The notes: generated from the letters alone by a model not told the origin. A stretch of 64,000 bases of DNA from Desulfobulbaceae bacterium (GCA_028718985.1 JAQUKQ010000004.1:1-64000), one strand, 5' to 3'; counted from the first letter of the stretch, positions 33,868 through 43,398 are shown. Numbers and translations are program-made.

Positions 33868-36318
33868 ATGTGGCATGAAAATACACTGGCCGTGATGATG
33901 ACCGGAGACTATCGGTCAATTATTCTTCCTTTACTCCCCCAAAACATCCCCTTGGTGAAACCACAAACAAATATTTCTCAAGCAGCATCCTCCGACGGTG
34001 TCGACCAAGAGCGGCCCGACTGCGCGGAAGAGCGGTTGCAACGACTGAGTCGCCTTAACGAGCAAATTGTCAACAGTGTTGGTGAGGGGATCATCGTCTA
34101 TGGCCCCGATCTGCGTTATTTGGCCTGGAATCCTACGATGGAGAGGATCAGCGGCAAGAAGGCCTCTGATGTCCTGGGTCGTCATCCCCTGGAGGTATTT
34201 CCTCACCTGCAGGATGTCGGCGTTATCGATCGGCTGGAGAGGACATTGCGGGGCGAGGTGTGCCCGCCTCTTGAGTTTCACGCCCTGACCGTCTCCGGGA
34301 TCGATGCCTGGTCCTCTGATTCCTGCTCGCCACTGTACAACGACAAGGGCGAAATCATTGGCGTCATTGGTATCGTCCGAGATATAACTGCCAACCGTAA
34401 GGGGGAAGAGGCCCTTCGAAAGAGTAGAGAGAAGTTCCGGACCCTCTATGATCAGACCCCCATCATGCTTCATTCCATTGACCGCTTTGGGGATTTGATC
34501 GATGTTAACAGCTATTGGTTGAAGACCATGGGCTATGAGCGAAGCGAGGTGCTGGGCCACAAGGTTATCGACTTTTACAGCGAAAGCTCGCGCCAGTACG
34601 CTTTAGAAATTATTCAGCCCGCCTTCTTTCGTGATGGTTTTTGCAAGAATGTTCCGTACCAGTTTGTCAAGAAGAACGGCGAATTGCTTGATGTCCTCTT
34701 GTCGGCCAGCAGCGAGCAGGATGCGGAGGGCAATGTTGTCCGTTCCCGGGCGGTGATCGAGAATATCACCGAGCGCAAACGGTCAGAGGAGCACCTGCGT
34801 CAAAGAGAGCAGCTTATCCGGAGCATCCTCGATAATGTTGATGAAGGGTTCGTCCTTCTCGACCGGGAGTATCGGGTTTTGTCGGCCAATAGGTCGTATT
34901 GCCGGCAGAATAAAGCTGGAGATCAGGACGTTATTGGCAGATACTGTTACGAGGTTGCTCGCCAGTACAGCCGCCCGTGTTATGAGTACGGCGAGGGTTG
35001 TGTCATTCGGCACGTTTTTGAGACCGGCAAGCCTTTCCAGTCCGTCCATACCCAAGAGGATTCTCAAGGAGAGACCCGGCATGTTGAGACCCGAGGGTTT
35101 CCGCTGTTTGATGCCGCAGGCCAGCTGACCTCCGCCATCAAGGTCATTCATGACGTGACCGACCACTACCGATTGGAGGCCGAACAGATCAAAACCGAGA
35201 AGCTTGAGGCCATCGGTGCCTTGGCGGGGGGTATTGCCCACGACTTCAACAACCTGTTGCAGGGGGTGTTCGGTTATCTCAGCATGGCGAGGCTTGCGAT
35301 CGATAATAAGGACGAGGCACTCGCCGCCCTCGAGCAGGCAGAAAAGGCCCTTGGCCTGTCGATCAAACTGACCATGCAGCTTCTGACCTTCTCAAAAGGC
35401 GGCAAGCCGGTGAAAAACCGGGCCGACATCCGCCAGGTCATCGAAAACTCGGCCAAGTTTGCCTTGAGCGGTTCGAAGTGCGGGTGGCATCTGCGGATGG
35501 CTGAAGACTTGTGGCAGGCCGAGGTAGACGAAGGCCAGATCGGTCAAGTTATCCAGAATATCGTTCTGAATGGCGTGCAGGCAATGGACGAGGGAGGGAG
35601 GATCGAGATTTCGGCCGACAATTTCCAGGCCCCTGGTCGAGACCTGCCTCCTGAACTGGCGGCAGGGGAGTATATCCGGATCATGATCAGCGATAATGGC
35701 CCTGGCATCCCCTCTCACCTGCTTGGAAAAATATTTGATCCCTACTTTACAACCAAGGCCGAAGGCAGCGGTCTCGGCCTTGCCACCTCCTACTCCATTA
35801 TCAGCAAGCACGACGGGTTGATCGATGTTCACTCCGAGACGGGACGGGGCACAACCTTCTTTGTGTATCTTCCTGCAATGCGTGGGGAGGGCCGTGGAGC
35901 ACTCTCTGCGACGGCAGCCTGTGTCGATGAAGCCGTTACTCAGAAATCAGGGAAGATCCTGGTCATGGACGACGATCAAGTCATCCGCGATTTGGCGGTA
36001 TTGATGATCAAGGCGCTCGGTCACGAGGTAGAGTCTGCCGAGCATGGAGAGGAGGCTATCAGGAGATATCGCCTGGCCATGGAGGCTGGCAAGCCTTTTG
36101 ATGTGGTCGTTCTCGACCTAACTATTCGTGGTGGCATGGGTGGTTTCGACACCGTCCGCCACCTCCAGGAGATCGATCCAAAGGTTAAGGCCGTAGTATC
36201 GAGCGGCTACTCCGATGGAAACACTCTCGCCGAATACAAGCAATTAGGCTTTGCGGCCTGTCTGCATAAACCCTATTCGCTCGCGGAGCTTAAGGGAGCG
36301 CTTAAAACCCTTGTCTGA
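33868..36318 (+). CDS. Multi-PAS hybrid histidine kinase with C-terminal receiver
   Basis: About 816 residues, no membrane segment. Three PAS domains lie in the first ~430 residues; linkers between them carry the PAC-type ITANRKGEE and ITERKRSEE. A HisKA box (GGIAHDFNNLLQG), a full HATPase (NGVQAMDEGG, DNGPGIP, GSGLGL) and a receiver (LVMDDDQ, phosphoacceptor in VVLDLTIRGG, KPYS) follow. The third PAS contains several Cys residues around YSRPCYEYGEGCVIRH, so redox or metal sensing is possible. The start is uncertain: ATGs at 33868, 33892 and 33895 and a TTG at 33829 all lack ribosome-binding sites. Confidence 0.9.
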   Translation: MWHENTLAVMMTGDYRSIILPLLPQNIPLVKPQTNISQAASSDGVDQERPDCAEERLQRLSRLNEQIVNSVGEGIIVYGPDLRYLAWNPTMERISGKKASDVLGRHPLEVFPHLQDVGVIDRLERTLRGEVCPPLEFHALTVSGIDAWSSDSCSPLYNDKGEIIGVIGIVRDITANRKGEEALRKSREKFRTLYDQTPIMLHSIDRFGDLIDVNSYWLKTMGYERSEVLGHKVIDFYSESSRQYALEIIQPAFFRDGFCKNVPYQFVKKNGELLDVLLSASSEQDAEGNVVRSRAVIENITERKRSEEHLRQREQLIRSILDNVDEGFVLLDREYRVLSANRSYCRQNKAGDQDVIGRYCYEVARQYSRPCYEYGEGCVIRHVFETGKPFQSVHTQEDSQGETRHVETRGFPLFDAAGQLTSAIKVIHDVTDHYRLEAEQIKTEKLEAIGALAGGIAHDFNNLLQGVFGYLSMARLAIDNKDEALAALEQAEKALGLSIKLTMQLLTFSKGGKPVKNRADIRQVIENSAKFALSGSKCGWHLRMAEDLWQAEVDEGQIGQVIQNIVLNGVQAMDEGGRIEISADNFQAPGRDLPPELAAGEYIRIMISDNGPGIPSHLLGKIFDPYFTTKAEGSGLGLATSYSIISKHDGLIDVHSETGRGTTFFVYLPAMRGEGRGALSATAACVDEAVTQKSGKILVMDDDQVIRDLAVLMIKALGHEVESAEHGEEAIRRYRLAMEAGKPFDVVVLDLTIRGGMGGFDTVRHLQEIDPKVKAVVSSGYSDGNTLAEYKQLGFAACLHKPYSLAELKGALKTLV

Positions 36319-36341
36319 AAAAGGCGAAAGGCGCCAGACAA
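36311..36341 (-). terminator. Possible terminator of the ATP-sulfurylase-like/APS-kinase gene
   Basis: Read on the minus strand, GGCG-CCTTT-CGCC is followed by TTTTT, within a longer inverted repeat (TTGTCT/AGACAA). It lies about 80 bases beyond the stop of the Sat-like gene and overlaps the end of the convergent kinase gene. The stem is short. Confidence 0.45.
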
Positions 36342-36419
36342 ACCATCCAACCCCACCCCCCGGCTTGCCGCACCCGCCTTCTATTCCCCCAGAAGTCCTT
36401 CCCCTCAACAAAAGTTCAG

Positions 36420-38117
36420 TTACTGGATATACCCTTGTTCGGCAAGATAGAGCAGGATCTCCTGCGCCCCTTCGGCCGGGGTGATCTGACTTGTATCGAT
36501 GGTTAGTTCCGGGTTCGAGGGGGGGATGTAGGGGTCGTTGACCCCGGTGACGCCCTTTACCAGACCGGCTCGGGCCTTGGCGTAGAGTCCTTTCCTGTCG
36601 CGTTGTTCGCAGACCTCGATCGGTGTGGAGACGTAGACCTCGATGTAGCCGCCGCAACGGCTGATCAGCTCACGATTGGCCTGGCGCGATTCCTCGTAGG
36701 GCGCGATGGGGGCGCAGAGAGCGATGCCGCCGTTTTTAGTGATTTCGCTGGCCACAAAGCCGATGCGGGTGATGTTGAGATTGCGGTGTTCTTTTGAGAA
36801 ATTGAGCTCGGAGGAGAGGTTCTTGCGGACAATATCGCCGTCCAGCAGGGTGACCGGGCGATCCCGCATCTCCATGAACTTCACCATCAGGACTTTGGCC
36901 AAGGTCGATTTGCCGGAGCCGGAGAGGCCGGTAATAAAGACCGTGAAGCCCTGCTTGGTGCGGGGCGGAAAGGCGCGTTGCAGCTCTGCCACTACCTCTG
37001 GGTAGGAGAACCACTCCGGGATGGTGAGGTTCTGCTCCAGGCGTCGTCTCAGCTCGGCCGACGAAATGGTTTTGATGGTCAGTTCGGGTCCAGCCTTCTC
37101 TTTGAGAAGGTATTGTGCCTTGTCCTCGGCGTAGACCATCTCCCGTAACGGCACCATGATGATGCCGGTTTCTTCCTCATATTGTCGGACCAGCTCTTGA
37201 GCGGCGTGGGCTGGATAAAAAAGATCGCGGCTCTGTTGACAGGCAAAGGGGTCGCCGTGACCCTCGGCCACTAGAAAGTGGCTACAGCCGAAATTCTTCT
37301 TGATGATGGCCTGCCAGAGAGCCTCCCTGGGGCCGGCCCAGCGGTTGGCCATGGCAATCAGGCAGAGCAGGGCCATGTTGTTTGGGAATTTCTTGACGAT
37401 CTCCTCATAGCAACGGACATGTGTGTAGTGGTCGATATTGCCGGGGTGATCGAGGCCGACTACCGGCTGCAGGAGGATAGTGGCGTTGGCCTCGCGGGCG
37501 GCGTTTAGGACCATCTCACGATGGGCGCAGTGCAGGTACTCATCGGTATGAAAACCCATAACTCGACGCCAGCCGTTCTGGGTAAAGCGGCGGGAGGTTT
37601 CGGCCGGAGTGAGGCGGATCTCTTTAAAGTCGTAGTGGATGGGCAGGTGTAAGCCTTCCAGGCTGCCACCGATATACCAGTCGCCGGTTTGCTGCAGGAG
37701 ATGTCTGACGCCGGGGTGGGCGGTAGGGTCATCGGTGCCGTAGACGGCCAGGGCCTCTCGTTGTTTGTCCGGCTGCCAGATATCTTCGATTTCGAGGACG
37801 GCAAGCATGAAGCCCTCTTCATCGTTCAGCGCGATTTTCTGCCCCGTGCGTAAGGATTGGGCACACTTTGTGGAAACATCGAGGCAGATGGGGATAGGCC
37901 AGACGGTGTTGTCGGCCAAGCGGAGACTCTCGACAACAGAGTTATAGTCATCCTGGTTGAGATAGCCTTTCAGGGGGTAGAAGGCTCGGTTCAAGAGGAG
38001 CTCGAGGTCGCAGAGCTGCCGCTTGTTCAGGTCGATATAGGGGTAGGTAAGTGCCTCTTTTTTAAGATCTTCCGCCCGTCGGAAATGGACGAGCAGGCTT
38101 TCTGAGTATCCCAGCAT
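36420..38117 (-). CDS. ATP-sulfurylase-like / adenylylsulfate kinase fusion
   Basis: A 565-residue fusion. Residues ~1-380 align with ATP sulfurylase (PUA-like start with LNKRQLCDLELLLNRAFYPLKGYL), and ~385-565 form an APS kinase with P-loop GLSGSGKS at 397-404 and DGDIVRKNLSSEL. The kinase makes PAPS from APS. The sulfurylase active site is abnormal: the QxRN-HxxH motif reads HTDE-YLHCAH (190-199) and GRDH reads AEGH (near 285), so both sulfate/phosphate-binding arginines are missing while the His residues remain. The domain may be inactive or act on something else. AAAAGG lies ten bases before ATG. An ArsR gene lies upstream on the same strand. Confidence 0.88.
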   Translation of the reverse strand: MLGYSESLLVHFRRAEDLKKEALTYPYIDLNKRQLCDLELLLNRAFYPLKGYLNQDDYNSVVESLRLADNTVWPIPICLDVSTKCAQSLRTGQKIALNDEEGFMLAVLEIEDIWQPDKQREALAVYGTDDPTAHPGVRHLLQQTGDWYIGGSLEGLHLPIHYDFKEIRLTPAETSRRFTQNGWRRVMGFHTDEYLHCAHREMVLNAAREANATILLQPVVGLDHPGNIDHYTHVRCYEEIVKKFPNNMALLCLIAMANRWAGPREALWQAIIKKNFGCSHFLVAEGHGDPFACQQSRDLFYPAHAAQELVRQYEEETGIIMVPLREMVYAEDKAQYLLKEKAGPELTIKTISSAELRRRLEQNLTIPEWFSYPEVVAELQRAFPPRTKQGFTVFITGLSGSGKSTLAKVLMVKFMEMRDRPVTLLDGDIVRKNLSSELNFSKEHRNLNITRIGFVASEITKNGGIALCAPIAPYEESRQANRELISRCGGYIEVYVSTPIEVCEQRDRKGLYAKARAGLVKGVTGVNDPYIPPSNPELTIDTSQITPAEGAQEILLYLAEQGYIQ

Positions 38118-38176
38118 AGGCGGCCTTTTACGGGAAGGGGAAGAAATGTTTGCTTACTGCCGTCGGCACGAATTTT

Positions 38177-38464
38177 TTACTCGTCCGGGCAAAAGATTTT
38201 TTTCATGGTGGCCATCAGCTCGATGATGCGGTTGTCTGCGATCTTGTTGAAAATAAAATTGGCGTCTTTCCTGAAGCTGATGATTCCCTTGCTCCGCAAA
38301 ATGGTAAGGTGCTGCGAGACATTGGCATTGGTGGTTTTGACTTCATCCCGGAGTTCACCGACGGTCATCTCTTTGTCTTGCAGGAGGCAGAGGATTTTCA
38401 AGCGCAGGGGATGGGCCATGGTTTTCAGCAGACTGGCAACGTTTTCTACATCGTGATCGTTCAT
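38177..38464 (-). CDS. ArsR-family transcriptional regulator
   Basis: A 95-residue winged-helix repressor. The start MAHPLRLKILCLL and recognition region TNANVSQHLTILRSKGII are typical of ArsR/SmtB proteins. The metal-sensing ELCVCDL motif is absent; Cys residues are found only near positions 25 and 92, so a redox or persulfide type of sensing, or no metal, is more likely. It lies 59 bases upstream of the ATP-sulfurylase-like gene on the same strand, which it may control. Confidence 0.9.
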   Translation of the reverse strand: MNDHDVENVASLLKTMAHPLRLKILCLLQDKEMTVGELRDEVKTTNANVSQHLTILRSKGIISFRKDANFIFNKIADNRIIELMATMKKIFCPDE

Positions 38465-38696
38465 GATTTTGTTGTCGAGGTCAAAAGGTTGTTATATCGG
38501 CCAGAGAAAAAACGACAAGCACGAGATTGCGGTGGTGCCTTCCCGGTGTGAAGCCTGAAGCAGGTACAGTTAATCCGATCGGAGTCTTTTTACCATAAAA
38601 AAATAAGGGAATGCAGAGACAACAGAGAGAATGGTTTACTCGTAGCGAGCGATAGTGACATGTTCGCGGCATCCTTGCATTTCCTGTGAAGGGGGT

Positions 38697-39668
38697 TTAG
38701 TTGACCAACTCCCGTACCGGCACCAAGGTGATCTCTTGGCGCAGGCGGGTTTGGGCGGTGCGTAGGGCCTCAAGCGTTGCCGGGTAGGGATGACCTATTG
38801 CGATGGCGCTCCCGTGTTTGCGGGCCAGGGCAATGGCCTTGCCGATTTGGGCCTGGATTTTGGTTGGCTCTTGAATGTTGTCCAAAAAGATATCCCGTTT
38901 GGCGGTCTTGACCCCGAGGTCACGGGCGATGGAGTAGCCGACGCTGTTGGTGGCAGTTTGGCTGTCGACGAAGAAAAGGCTTTTTGCCTTGATTGTGGAG
39001 AGGAACACCCGCATGGCGACCGGATTTTCGGAAAATTTGGATCCCATATGGTTATTGATACCGATGGCCCGGTAGGGGGTGTCGAGATCCTGGTTGATTG
39101 TCTCTTGTATCTCCTCTTTTGACATGGAAAGGAGGAGTGAGCCAGGGCCTGTGTGCCATTTGGGGTCGCTCGCCTCCATGGGGAGATGGAGGAGGATGTC
39201 ATGGCCCCGGGCCTTTGCCATGCTGGCTAGGTGATTGGCATGGGGGGTATGTGGTAGAATTGAAAAACTGAGCGGTAGGTCGAGAGCGATGATCTGTTCG
39301 GCGACGGTCTTGGTATTACCGATGTCGTCAATGATAATGGCGAGTCGAGGGTTGCTGAGGGGTGTGGGCTGAGGCTCGGCGGTGGCGTCTTCCTTTGGGG
39401 CAGGTTCTGGTGGAGGTGAGGGCGGGGGCGTTGCCACCCTGCTTGCTTCTGGGGTGTGAACCGTGGCCGTTTGGGCCGGTGGCTGGGCGGGGCTCGATTT
39501 TGACGGGGCTACTGTGAGTGCTGGGCCGGGCCGCAGGAAGAGAAAATAGAAGGTTGCCGCAAGGCTGAGCACGACCAAGATGATCAGCAGGGTTGAAATG
39601 ATAAAGCAACCGTTGGTGGACTTTATTTTTTTAGCTGACTTCTTTGAGGGTGTTTTACGAGAGGCCAT
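38697..39668 (-). CDS. Divergent polysaccharide deacetylase (YibQ-like)
   Basis: About 323 residues. A short Lys-rich N-terminus, one membrane anchor (~20-42), a Pro/Ala-rich linker to ~110, then the divergent polysaccharide deacetylase domain: LAIIIDDIGN, HDILLHLPMEA, INNHMGSKFSE and AIAIGHPYPATLEAL carry the Asp/His residues of the NodB-like fold. The catalytic domain should face the periplasm and act on peptidoglycan or exopolysaccharide. Start uncertain: the frame allows an ATG at 39728 overlapping the next gene, but 39668 gives a normal signal-anchor. The 232 bases before the ArsR gene hold nothing recognised. Confidence 0.85.
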   Translation of the reverse strand: MASRKTPSKKSAKKIKSTNGCFIISTLLIILVVLSLAATFYFLFLRPGPALTVAPSKSSPAQPPAQTATVHTPEASRVATPPPSPPPEPAPKEDATAEPQPTPLSNPRLAIIIDDIGNTKTVAEQIIALDLPLSFSILPHTPHANHLASMAKARGHDILLHLPMEASDPKWHTGPGSLLLSMSKEEIQETINQDLDTPYRAIGINNHMGSKFSENPVAMRVFLSTIKAKSLFFVDSQTATNSVGYSIARDLGVKTAKRDIFLDNIQEPTKIQAQIGKAIALARKHGSAIAIGHPYPATLEALRTAQTRLRQEITLVPVRELVN

Positions 39669-39705
39669 GGCGTGAATCAAATTTGTTGGGAAGGAGAAGC
39701 TGAAA

Positions 39706-40713
39706 TCACCCTTGGCGGGCGAGGACATAGCCGGCTAAGGCCGTCATGATCTCCTGCTCTTTATTTCGGGGGAAAATGGTTAAGGCGGTGAGTGCCTCGC
39801 GAACGAGACCTTTGGCCTTGTCGCGGGCCGCTTCGAAGCCGCAGGCCTTTTCGATCAGTTGGTGGGCGTGGGGCAAGTTCTTTTGTCGTTCTTCTGCAGT
39901 GTTGTCGAGCAGGTTCGTTAAGATGGTCTTGTCGTGCGGACAGGCCTGCTCCAAAGCGATGATGAGAGGCAGGGTCATTTTGCCCTCCTGGAAATCGTTT
40001 CCGATAGCCTTGCCGGTTTTTTGAGGATCTCCCTGGTAGTCAAGCAGATCGTCGACAATCTGGAAAGTGAGGCCCAGATTACGGCCAAAGGTGTGGAGCG
40101 CCTGCTGTTCGGCAAGGCTTGCGCCAGCAAAGAGGGCTCCGGTAGTGGTAGCGGCGGCAATGAGGGCGGCAGTTTTGCCTTCCAGAACTTCGAAGTAGCG
40201 GCGTTCTGAGGTCTCTTGTGTCTCGGCGTTGTCGATTTGCAGGAATTCGGACTCTACCATGGCCTCGGTGGCTGATCCTATGACCGACAGGCACTCTGCG
40301 CCGCCAATGGTGCCGGCCAAAAGCATCGCCCTGGCGTGCAAAAAATCTCCCGCAAGAATGACATGACTGTTGCCCCAGAGGCGGTTAGCTGTTGGGCGTC
40401 CCCGTCGGCTGTCCGCACGATCAATGACATCGTCATGTAAGAGGCTTGCGGCGTGGAGGTATTCGAAGCTGAGCGCCAAGCGATAGAGATTGGTTGTCAT
40501 CTCCGGGGCGATATCCTTTCCCTGGTTCTGCCAACACAGGCGTGCTGCCAAAATGGTCAGCAGGGGGCGCACCCTTTTGCCGCCGGTAAAAATGGCGTAT
40601 TCAAGCACCTCCCGCAGGCGGGGACTCTCGACAAGCGCCAAGTCGTGGCGCATGGCCTGATCAATTTTGACGGTTTCAGGTGCAAGCAGGGAGATAAGTT
40701 CACTCTGGTTCAC
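39706..40713 (-). CDS. Polyprenyl diphosphate synthase (IspB-like)
   Basis: A 335-residue trans-prenyltransferase. The first Asp-rich motif lies in LLHDDVIDRADSRRG and the second in IVDDLLDYQGD, with GKRVRP at the substrate pocket. Length and motif spacing fit long-chain (octaprenyl-type) synthases supplying the quinone side chain; chain length is not certain. Its start overlaps the stop of the DinG-type helicase gene by four bases, and the YibQ-like gene follows. Confidence 0.92.
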   Translation of the reverse strand: MNQSELISLLAPETVKIDQAMRHDLALVESPRLREVLEYAIFTGGKRVRPLLTILAARLCWQNQGKDIAPEMTTNLYRLALSFEYLHAASLLHDDVIDRADSRRGRPTANRLWGNSHVILAGDFLHARAMLLAGTIGGAECLSVIGSATEAMVESEFLQIDNAETQETSERRYFEVLEGKTAALIAAATTTGALFAGASLAEQQALHTFGRNLGLTFQIVDDLLDYQGDPQKTGKAIGNDFQEGKMTLPLIIALEQACPHDKTILTNLLDNTAEERQKNLPHAHQLIEKACGFEAARDKAKGLVREALTALTIFPRNKEQEIMTALAGYVLARQG

Positions 40714-42668
40714 TCTTCGCTCTCCATAAAGAAATGAGTGGCTTCGTCAATGTTTCTGATAATTGGGCTGGGCGGTAGGCTTTTCAGGAAGAGGCGGCCG
40801 TAGCCCTTGGTGTAGAGGCGAATATCCATGATGGCCAGCAGGCCGCGATCGTTTTTGGCACGCATCAGGCGGCCCAAGCCTTGACGAAGGGAGAGGATGG
40901 CTCGTGGCACCTGGAAATCGTAAAAAGGGTTGCCTTTCTCCTCTTTGATCCGATTGATGCGTGCCATGATAACAGGATCGCTGGGGACTTCAAAGGGAAG
41001 TTTATCGATAATGACACAACTCAGGCTCTCGCCGGGGACGTTCACTCCCTCCCAGAAGCTGGCGACGGCGAGCAGCACCGAGTCGGTCATTTCGCGGAAG
41101 GTTTCAAGTAGAGAGGCCTTGGGCGCATCGCCCTGCATCAAAAGAGGGTGGTTGAGTTTGTCATCCAAAAACTCGTGCATTTGTCGCATGGCGCTGATGC
41201 TGGTGAAGAGCAAGAGTGCCCGCCCCCGGGAAGCGGCAAGGATCGCCAGTGTTTGACGCTGGATCGCGGATGCGTAGGTTGCGGCGTTTGGTTCAGGGAA
41301 GCCTTGAGCCGGGATATAGAGCCGGCTGCGGCGGGCATAGTCGAAAGGGGTGGGCAGGCTCATGGATTCGGTATCCGAGGGCAGCCCCAATCGTTTGAAC
41401 ATGTAGCTGAAACTACCGCCTGTGGTCAGTGTGGCAGAGGTGAAGACGATACTTGCTACCTGGCTGTAGAGGTGTTTTTGCAGGGCCTGGGCAATTTCGA
41501 TTGGGGAGGCGGATAGGCTGATGGTCTTCTCCCGGCGTTCGGCCCAGTAGACAAAGGCGTGGTCAAGGTCGGTGGTGGTTTTGGCTAAGCAGTCCTGCAA
41601 CTCCTGGCAACGGCGGCGCGGGCCGTCCCAGTAATCGCTGCCGAGTGCGGTGCTGTTGAGCTGCTGACGGAGGTTGGTGATGGCTTGATCAAGACGGCTG
41701 ACCTCAACTCCCCACTCCTTGATGTTGTCGATCAGTTCCGGCAGGGGGAAGCGGCCCTTCTGACGAGGAAAGATGAGGGCGAATTCCGCTGCTTGGCTGG
41801 CCAAGGCGCGGGCGATCTGGATGGTTGCGAGCCTGGCCTCTTTCTTGAGATGCTCTTGAGCCATGGTCTCGATGTCTTTGACCAAGTCGAGGAGTTGGTA
41901 GTGGCTGAAGGTGGTGCCAAAATAGCTGGTCGCGACATTTTCCAAGTGGTGCGCTTCATCAAAAATGACGGACTGGTAGCGGGGCAGGACTTCGGCGTGA
42001 CCGAAACGGCGGATCGCTAAGTCGGAGAAAAAGAGGTGGTGATTGACAATCAGGAGTTGGGCGGTGGCGGCTTTTTTACGCAGGCGGTTGATGAAGCAGT
42101 TGGCGTTTTCCGGGCAGGTGTTACCCAAGCATTTGCTGGTTGAGGTAGAGACCTGCTCCCAGAGGGGAGAGTTGTCGGCCAGCCAGGTCAGTTCGGCCCG
42201 GTCTCCGCTATGGGTCTCTCCCAGCCAGTCATGCAGGAGTTCAATTTCATGACTTTGCGCGAAGAGCTGCATCTGCGGTGCCGAGAGAAACTGTTGGCAA
42301 CGGTGCAGACAGGCGTAGTTCTGACGCCCTTTGACGCAGATGGCCTTGAGGTCCGGTTTGATGTGCTGCCGAATAAAGGGGATCTCTTTTTTGAGGATCT
42401 GCTCCTGAAGATTCAAGGTGCCGGTTGAAATGACCACTTTCTGGCCGCTCAGCAGTGCTGGTACCAGGTAGGCAAGGGTCTTGCCGATGCCTGTTTCGGC
42501 CTCCGCCACCAGCATCTGTGCCGTAGACAGGAGGTCTGTGTCGGCAATGGCCAAGGTGTGGAGAACGGCATTCGCCATGTTGATTTGGCTGGCCCGCATT
42601 TCATAGCCGGGTAGCTTTTGGGCAAGTATACCGTGTTCTCCAAAGATCTCGTCGATGGGTGTTGGCAT
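40710..42668 (-). CDS. DinG/YoaA-type ATP-dependent helicase
   Basis: A 652-residue superfamily 2 helicase of the XPD/DinG class. Walker A is AETGIGKTLAYL, Walker B is the DEAH box in IFDEAHHLENV, and motif VI is QGLGRLMRAKNDRG. A four-Cys set consistent with the [4Fe-4S] domain is present (YACLHRC and CLGNTCPENANC). The family unwinds R-loops and repair intermediates. ATG at 42668 is preferred, giving MPTPIDEIFGEHG, over a TTG at 42734; neither has a good ribosome-binding site. Overlaps the polyprenyl synthase gene. Confidence 0.9.
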   Translation of the reverse strand: MPTPIDEIFGEHGILAQKLPGYEMRASQINMANAVLHTLAIADTDLLSTAQMLVAEAETGIGKTLAYLVPALLSGQKVVISTGTLNLQEQILKKEIPFIRQHIKPDLKAICVKGRQNYACLHRCQQFLSAPQMQLFAQSHEIELLHDWLGETHSGDRAELTWLADNSPLWEQVSTSTSKCLGNTCPENANCFINRLRKKAATAQLLIVNHHLFFSDLAIRRFGHAEVLPRYQSVIFDEAHHLENVATSYFGTTFSHYQLLDLVKDIETMAQEHLKKEARLATIQIARALASQAAEFALIFPRQKGRFPLPELIDNIKEWGVEVSRLDQAITNLRQQLNSTALGSDYWDGPRRRCQELQDCLAKTTTDLDHAFVYWAERREKTISLSASPIEIAQALQKHLYSQVASIVFTSATLTTGGSFSYMFKRLGLPSDTESMSLPTPFDYARRSRLYIPAQGFPEPNAATYASAIQRQTLAILAASRGRALLLFTSISAMRQMHEFLDDKLNHPLLMQGDAPKASLLETFREMTDSVLLAVASFWEGVNVPGESLSCVIIDKLPFEVPSDPVIMARINRIKEEKGNPFYDFQVPRAILSLRQGLGRLMRAKNDRGLLAIMDIRLYTKGYGRLFLKSLPPSPIIRNIDEATHFFMESEE

Positions 42669-42825
42669 GGGCAACGTGGAGAGGATAGACGTCAAAAAAT
42701 GGTGTGTTGAGACTGCACGGTGATCGCAATTCAAGTGAGCTTGGGCGCTGAACAGGATGGGATCTTGAGGCTCATTCGCGTAAACGACGCCATCATACGT
42801 GATTTGTCTGGATGAGGCAATCGAC

Positions 42826-42854
42826 TTGACAAGAAAAATTGACTAGTGATAGAG
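42826..42854 (+). promoter_or_regulatory. Candidate sigma-70 promoter for the UspA gene
   Basis: TTGACA (42826-42831), an 18-base spacer, then TAGAGT (42850-42855, four matches). The leader to the ATG at 42906 would be about 45 nucleotides and includes GGGAGGGA. Confidence 0.5.
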
Positions 42855-42905
42855 TAGGGCTATGAGAGTTGTTTTCTGCTAAATTTTTATCAGGGAGGGA
42901 GAGCC

Positions 42906-43355
42906 ATGCTGAACGACGTGAAGAAAATCTTGGTGCCGGTCGATTTTTCAGATAATTCGCAGAAGGTTTTCGGTGAGGCTACCACCGTTGCCCAGAAATT
43001 TGGTGCTGAATTGGTCTGCATTTTTGTGGTGCAGAGTTTTGAGGACTACTCAGGCTTTTTTGTGCCGCATATGCCTGTGATCCAGTTTCAGGAAGAGATG
43101 CAGGTCAGTGCAGAAAAGAAAATGGCAGATTTTTTAGAAGAAAATTTGCCGTCTGGCCTGGCTGCTAGCAGCAAGATCGTGGTCGGAGATGTCGGTGAGG
43201 CGATTGTGGCCTTTGCGGCGCAGGAGAAAATCGATATGATCGTCATGGGCACTCATGGCTATAAGGGCTTGGAACGGGTGCTGTTCGGCAGTGTTGCCGA
43301 GCAGGTGGTCAAAACCGCTTCGTGTCCAGTGTTGACGGTGAATCCCTGCCGTTAA
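42906..43355 (+). CDS. Universal stress protein (UspA family)
   Basis: A 149-residue single-domain USP. It opens with KKILVPVDFSDNS and carries the ATP-binding signature near the C-terminus (GTHGYKGLERVLFGS, the G-2x-G-9x-G pattern), followed by SCPVLTVNP. It should bind ATP and form a dimer. GGGAGGGA is just upstream. It is monocistronic, with its own promoter candidate, and convergent with the unknown gene that follows. Confidence 0.93.
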   Translation: MLNDVKKILVPVDFSDNSQKVFGEATTVAQKFGAELVCIFVVQSFEDYSGFFVPHMPVIQFQEEMQVSAEKKMADFLEENLPSGLAASSKIVVGDVGEAIVAFAAQEKIDMIVMGTHGYKGLERVLFGSVAEQVVKTASCPVLTVNPCR

Positions 43356-43398
43356 GTTCTCTGGAGGATATGCTGGGGTTTCTGTGGCCAGTGCAACC

